From contig JAHQIW010004666.1 of NCBI GenBank assembly GCA_019055375.1, positions 231,650-295,649 of the forward strand: a stretch of DNA of 64,000 nucleotides, written 5' to 3'. The position numbers and the translations under genes are program-made. The stretch's first letter is position 1. Each line of letters begins with the position of its first letter. The notes beneath the pieces are model-generated. The model was not told the DNA's origin. It worked only from the letters and a program-made list of their open reading frames with translations, and searched no databases. The stretch is from Parelaphostrongylus tenuis (taxonomy: Eukaryota > Nematoda > Chromadorea > Rhabditida > Metastrongylidae). Of the stretch, positions 58,395 through 64,000 are shown piece by piece.

Positions 58395-60059
58395 AGTCTG
58401 AACGTATTAATAGTTGTAGCTTTATTTATATGACTATATATTGTGAGAAAAAAACAAGTTATTCAAAAATCAAAGGTATTGACAAGCGATAAATAATTCG
58501 GGGAAAACCACTCACCTTACCATCTAATCCAGGGACTACCTATGTTGCTAGCGCCAGGGTGACGTATGAACCCGTCCCCATATCACTAGGTCAAATTATG
58601 GATAGGTGTCAGCTGAGACCCATTATATTTTATCATATTATTAACATGCCGAGGTTTCAAGAAAGTCAATCTTTCGAGTTGTTGCATATCTTGAAAATCG
58701 CCACATTCTCTGTGAATTGAAACAACGCATAAAAGTGGCTTCAAACTTCCAAACAAAAAGAAAACAGTAAAGTCTTTTTCATTGAAAAAAATTAGTCCAC
58801 ATGTCGGAACAGGAGCAAGAATTCAATGTGAGACTCGTGCATTTGTACTTGAGTAACAGAAAAATTTCTTTGCCAGCGTTGATGTCGCAGTATTATCAAT
58901 ATAGTTTTTGTTGGAACACGAACGAATTCATTCCAAAATTAGTTGTGTACATTGTAAAATGCAGAGTACAGCGTTTTTCACATCAAGCCCGACACAGTTC
59001 CTATGACGTTGAAGTGACAAGTGCATAGGAAAAGTGTCCTGTAAACTGTTAAGAAATTATGACGAGAAGTGATACGCATTGAAATCATTGCATGCATACA
59101 CGGATTTTTTTGACGGCTTGCGATAGTGACTCCCAGAAGTAGTGAAATCCGATCCCGGACACAAGTGAAGGTTTAAATTTTGTATCCTACACTGGGAAAC
59201 ATAGAAATCTGCACAATTTTACCGATGTTATCTACGACCTGATCATTGGTTTTGAACATAAAAAAGATTGAGTTATTGCATTCAGCTTATAATCTTACTC
59301 GTCATTCAGTACCTGGACCTTATTATTCCATACTTTTTCTTATTGCTGCTGTCTTTACATATACACTGAACAAGCCACTAAAGGGTCACTAATAGCTTTT
59401 TGAAAAAGGCGTTCTTTCCGAGAAATGGTTGCTGTAGTCTCCACATACTATGTCAAGAAAAAAATTAGGATGGTCGTTACAACCATGAATCGATTGGTGT
59501 TGACCCAGTTAGTAAGATTAACCAAAATCAAATTCAAATAACAATGAAACATCACTTATTGGTTGTCGACCTTTAGCGAACTATGAAGCTTTCCGAAGCG
59601 TAAGTGTTCCTTTTACAGAATACATGCCTAGCAAAGCTATTGTCTGCCTGATCTTCAATCATATAGTCAAGTTCAAATAATGCAACAAAACTGTGCGACG
59701 AAAGAAATACCGAAAAGAAAAGCAACCATATATCCTTTGCCATTCATTATGCCCATTATCTGCATTACACATATCTGTTCCTATAAAACCTAACTTTGTA
59801 CACATTAATCTAAAATCTATTGATGATTGCTCATGACTGGATAATCAGAAAACTTGAAAAATTCCAAACGTGTTTTTATTACTCTAACATTCCACGAAAT
59901 ATCGCGCAAGCCATTAGATGGCTAAATGAAAATAGAGCAACGGTCTTGACATGTACGCCGTAGCAGAGACATATATTCAGTATACGTGACTAAAATAAAA
60001 AAGGGTACTATTTCGCTGTCGCAAAACATTTGTATACCTTTTGAATACGAGGCATTTTA

Positions 60060-60220
60060 CGTCTTACCCTTAACTTTTGGTAGCTAATCGCCGATAACTT
60101 AAATCGGAGGATTTCAGTGCTGCAACTTTTTTCGAAAAAGTCTTTTCATAGTGCTATAGCAGCGAAAATAAGATTATGTTTCACACTTGACGCGCAATTT
60201 TGCTGTCCTGTGAGGCTCTA
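60060..60220 (+). repeat. Copy of the dispersed TATGTTTCACAC repeat
   Basis: Contains ATAGTGCTATAGCAGCGAAA followed by GATTATGTTTCACAC and GACGCGCAATTTTGC, matching the family seen at 22.7-24.6 kb. Confidence 0.5.
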
Positions 60221-60885
60221 TAGCTGGTTTGTTCATAATATAAATTTCTATAATATAATTATGAAATTGAAGGCCAAGCCTAATGAACGATAGAAAGCAA
60301 TTTTTACAACTCTAATGCGGAAAACCTGAAAATTTTCATGAGGAAGGAAAAAAATATACATCTAAATAACAAAAATTGCGCCCCTTTCGAAGTGACTTTG
60401 AGATCGCAGTGCGTAGCACGATTTGAGAGACGAGAGATAGTGCCCTCAAAGGTGAAAGGCAGTATTCTTTGGTTGCCACAGCGCAATAACAAGGTGTTCT
60501 TGGGAACCAAGCGTACTTCCAAAACTCCAGAGATTTAACCTATCGAATGTATTGCGTTACCGGGAGTCCAAGAGTAGAGATTTACGAAGTAAACACTCCG
60601 AAATGCGCTGGATGTGAAGCTGTTTCATTTACATTGCTCCAGAGCAGCAAGAAGGCCTTTCCGAGAACCAGCTACATTTTTGAGACCATCGATTTCTAAG
60701 CTTTTGTAATTCTAGTGGAAAATTTCTTTGTGACAGAAAAGGCTTTTACAAAAACATGATTTCCTCTAAGGGAGTGATTCATTAGAAGAGATGTAGAGCA
60801 GTTGTTCTATGAATGAACATTTTTAATTGCTAAGCTGAGAGGAGTTTTTTTTTTTTAGAATTCCATATCAAGATTAACGTATTGG

Positions 60886-60903
60886 CAGTTTTGTCCTCAT
60901 CAG
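60886..60903 (-). other. Hammerhead-like motif variant, degraded
   Basis: The - strand reads CTGATGAGGACAAAACTG, with an intact first box and AAAAC instead of GAAAC; helix II is not formed. Confidence 0.25.
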
Positions 60904-61531
60904 AGCCACAATGATTCCAGTTGAGTGCTCACAGCAACTGTTCATGCAATGTTACGTCTTCGTGGCCGGTGCATTGAGACGGATCCTGTAGCACGCCCAT
61001 TGCGCGAATTAAATAACGTCCTCAGCATTGTCTTATACACAGAACTCCAATGATTCGGTGTCATTCGCCAGTTCTTCAGGATACACGACCGTCCTTGAGA
61101 GATTGTTCAACCAATTTTTGTCTACGCTTCTAGTGACAAGCCTTCCTGCAGCAGTCGGATTAGTATTAACGGACATTTAAGAAAGCAAACCTTGCATTTC
61201 GACTTTCATTGGACTCGGTGTGCCAATTAATAGTCTCTATTTATTCCTAGACTGACACAAAGTTTTTATGAATCATTATTTATATTTGCACAAAAAACAA
61301 CGTTGTGGATGCTACTTCATCCGTGTAGTAATCCACACTACTCGATTCATCGCGATGAGACGACTACGAAGACCAACATTGCAAGAACAAATGCTATGGA
61401 TACGCGACGCGAATCATTGTGGTTCTGATGAAGATGAAATCGCCAAAAGGTTAGCCGTAGTAAAGAATTATGAAAACCACCTGTCAGCTCAGCAATAAAA
61501 ACAGAATGCTGATCATCCAGAGCACATGTGA

Positions 61532-61804
61532 CGCAGTGGCTAGAGGTGCTGTGCGCCGCACACGAGGCCAATGGTTCGATCTCGCGCTCATGGCTCACCA
61601 AGCCATCCATACCTCGGGGGTCGGTAAATTGGTGCCAGACTGGTCTCAGACTTGTTTGCGAGGATAAGCAGCACTGTCTTGGTTTAGCGGGAGGCCACCG
61701 CGAGTCATTGTAAAAGCCAGATATGGATTCATTCACCTCAAACGAAGCTAAAATTTAATGACGAATGCATGACGCATCCCTCGGGGATTGATCAATGCCG
61801 AGAT
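61532..61804 (+). mobile_element. tRNA-derived SINE, copy 2
   Basis: Begins CGCAGTGGCTAGAGGTGCTG (box A) with GGTTCGATCTCG (good box B) about 40 bases on. It continues with GTCGGTAAATTGGTGCCAGA, GAGTCATTGTAAAAGCCAGA and ATCCCTCGGGGATTGATCAA, matching copy 1 throughout. Confidence 0.8.
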
Positions 61805-62934
61805 ATTTATCCGTTATTAATCTTCCACTAAAAGGTTCAATGAAAGTCAGAATTCACAGCTTTGTTTTGATTAGATGAATAATCACAAAATTTATTATTC
61901 TGGAAAACTGACTCATTCAGTAAATATTGAAAAATTAGGATCTTAGTGAATGAACTTTGGTATGAACTCATAATTCCTTGAACAGGAAATTTGTAGAATT
62001 TACCTAATGTGCTCAACCTTTCTTTGCACAAATTAGAGAAATGTCATTCACTGTTCTTCAGCTGTTTCATGGTGAAGCCTGATTTCGCTTTTCTGCTGAA
62101 TGAATGACATTTAATTTTTTAGTATGCCCATTATGACACCTATGAATGTCACAGGCCGAGCAGTTTTTTATTTGTAATAACGCCCCTTTCTATCGTGATT
62201 TCCGCTCCATAAATCGGTTTTTCTCCACGTTCTGAAAACATTTGTGTGCTTTCATTACCTTGTGCATGCTCTATGATATCCTATACTCTCTGATATGTTT
62301 TTAGGCACATAAAACTCTTGTGCATGAAAGAAAAAATAGTTGTCCATTATGCTATCACACGCAAGTAGCATTCACTGAAGTTGCACAAGCTGTGCAAAGA
62401 ACATCACAATGTTTGTTTATGGTTTTGATATCCTCGCATTCCACGCACAACTTTAAAATCCTCATAGAGATTAAAAATTAGAAAACAGTGAATAACTTGC
62501 CAAAACGTTACCGCACTCTGAACGTAATAACAGTTTATTTAGGCAGTGACATTCCTGCGCCTCTTCATTTTGCACGCTCCTTAGTTCACATGTGATGTCT
62601 TCGGTGAGCAATGGGTTCTCGGAAAAAATCAAAAATTAAGTGAGAAATTAACAATAGGACACGCTCCCATAGACGACACTCACAAAAGCATACTGTGTTG
62701 GACAGAATACCAATCGACTCAATAAATTCAATAAAACAATGTCTGTATATAATTTTAAATGGCCACAAAGTATATGACATCTATAAGTGCCGTACCGGTC
62801 ACTACCCTGACGTCTTTGTAGCACTTATAGGTGTCAGTCGTCGCGAGAGTATCATGGGCGCAAGGGCATGTATTATGCACAATGACTAGTTTTATTCTAG
62901 AATGCAGATTTTTTTGGAATTATTGTGAAGTAAA

Positions 62935-63130
62935 GCGTGGCATTTTATTAAGAAAAGAAATATCTCTGAAAATCAACCGCTGAGCAAAAATCTGGCCTCA
63001 GATGGGAGTTGAATCCACGTTTCACCCATACCGAGACGCGTGCTACCACTACACCACCGAGACCACGGCTCAACCGTCACTCATTCTTCAAAATCTCTCT
63101 ATCATAGCTATCAACCACCAACCTTTAACA
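62935..63130 (-). mobile_element. tRNA-derived repeat with good box A
   Basis: On the - strand it reads TCGGTGGTGTAGTGGTAGCA (excellent box A) and then GTGGATTCAACTCCCATCTG (box B). The anticodon arm does not form a convincing cloverleaf, and adjacent sequence matches the repeat family. Confidence 0.55.
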
Positions 63131-63186
63131 GGTTCGATCGGGTGAGCAATTTAACTCAAAACCTAGTTAAGCTGGCAGCCATTATA

Positions 63187-63412
63187 CTTATATGAATCCA
63201 GGAATTCTTATATTTCTACTGTTTTTTCGCAGTGTTATGATGTTTCAGATATACCTAAGAGAATTGAGTGGTGAGCAAAACTTCGACCTCAGACAGGAGT
63301 TGAACCCACTCATACGGCCGGTGCACTACTCATTTCTCCTAGGTATATCTGGAACATCGTAACCCTACGAAAAAGCAGTAAAAAAACATAGGGATTTTTG
63401 GATTCATATAAG
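63187..63412. mobile_element. Foldback MITE with ~75-bp arms around a tRNA-like core
   Basis: The left arm CTTATATGAATCCAGGAATT ... CAGATATACCTAAG (63187-63260) and the right arm (63338-63412) are near-perfect reverse complements. The loop carries TGAGCAAAACTTCGACCTCA and GGAGTTGAACCC, the tRNA-like phrase of the family. Confidence 0.75.
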
Positions 63413-63823
63413 AGAAGAAATTTTACTAAGATACTTTCTAACATAGTACACTATAAACATAATTTTCTTGACAATTCTATTGAGTGTCTTTTTTTATTTT
63501 GTTTTTTTTTTTTTGGTAAATCTCAAAAGCTGAAAAACTATGAAGCCCAAATACGTAGAGTTGTTATTGAAGTTGTAAAAAAACGTCTCTCATTTTTGAC
63601 TAAGTTTTTTTTTTCCTTCGTCTTGGTCAGAGCTGTTCTCTTGGTTTTTTATATATAGCGCATATCACAATCGATAAGAACGGGAGCGGCTTTAGGGTCA
63701 AGATTTTGCTTCAGCGCCGAGCTTAACCATCGTCGGCGTTTCGTAGATCGGTTCCGTCGGCGGGAATCGATCGGTGATGGTGATTTTTGGGTGACAAGTT
63801 TCTTCTTATCGCTCCACTCATAC

Positions 63824-63824
<1 letters not shown>

Positions 63825-63860
<36 letters not shown>

Positions 63861-63877
63861 ATACACACACACACACG
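63825..63877. repeat. (CA)n microsatellite
   Basis: About 25 CA dinucleotides with two CATACA interruptions. Reverse-frame Cys-Val runs here are artefacts. Confidence 0.98.
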
Positions 63878-64000
63878 CATACCACATCATGTTTTCAAAA
63901 CACGTCAACTAAGCACTGAAAAAAGCCCCGTCGCGTCTCAATATCGATTACGCATAATGTTTATTCACTCGCTCCCTCAGCATGCCTCAACAAAGTTAAC

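Larger units (their letters stand above)
55390..61500. other. Gene-poor region
   Basis: Apart from the listed repeats and motifs I see no exon here that I can support. A T/G-rich low-complexity stretch (GGGTCTTTTT-like units) lies at about 57.07-57.20 kb, and scattered fragments of the TATGTTTCACAC repeat occur toward 60 kb. Confidence 0.4.

Noticed and set aside
63649..63908. Cys/Val-rich reverse-strand open frames
   Set aside because: Produced by the CA microsatellite.

Overview
The window looks like nuclear DNA of a nematode, most likely a strongylid (hookworm-type) worm. The coding signal is split into short exons with nematode-like splice sites (TTTCAG/TTTTAG acceptors, GTAAGT-type donors). 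One gene is an LHX2/9-class LIM homeobox gene (ttx-3 type). The interspersed DNA holds decayed RTE-type LINEs, mariner elements, a Penelope-like remnant and tRNA-derived SINEs. The sequence is AT-rich and gene-poor. No bacterial features, rRNA or intact tRNA genes were seen. All gene models were assembled by hand from reading frame, splice consensus and exon phase.

Layout. (1) 2.4-12.3 kb, + strand: 3' part of a gene with two adenylate-kinase-like domains joined by a Ser/Thr/Pro linker; 15 phase-compatible exons, with the 5' end probably beyond the left edge. (2) 19.0-15.2 kb, - strand: a complete nine-exon LIM-homeodomain gene (two LIM domains plus homeodomain, about 352 residues), including a probable GC-AG intron. 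(3) 26.2-20.8 kb, - strand: 3' part of a gene for a protein with calponin-like (CLIK/UNC-87 type) repeats. (4) 39.8-30.7 kb, - strand: a Pro/Lys/Glu/Thr-rich, PEVK-like protein. It is built mainly from 17 tandem 222-bp units preceded by shorter 123-bp units, with about seven apparent single-base frame breaks. (5) 40-64 kb: mostly intergenic or intronic repeats, with two isolated candidate exons on the + strand near 44.8 and 46.9 kb.

The four genes have no evident shared pathway. The CLIK-repeat protein and perhaps the PEVK-like protein suggest cytoskeletal or muscle roles; the LIM-homeodomain protein is a neuronal-type transcription factor; the adenylate-kinase-like protein belongs to nucleotide metabolism but has altered catalytic motifs.

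The most unusual material is in the repeats: a foldback element at 0.6-1.0 kb whose two arms each carry a hammerhead-ribozyme-like core; further CTGA(A/T)GA...GAAAC-type motifs, one directly after a Penelope-like coding remnant; a TTAA-flanked piggyBac-like MITE; foldback elements carrying tRNA-like modules; and the compound 41/74-residue tandem repeat.
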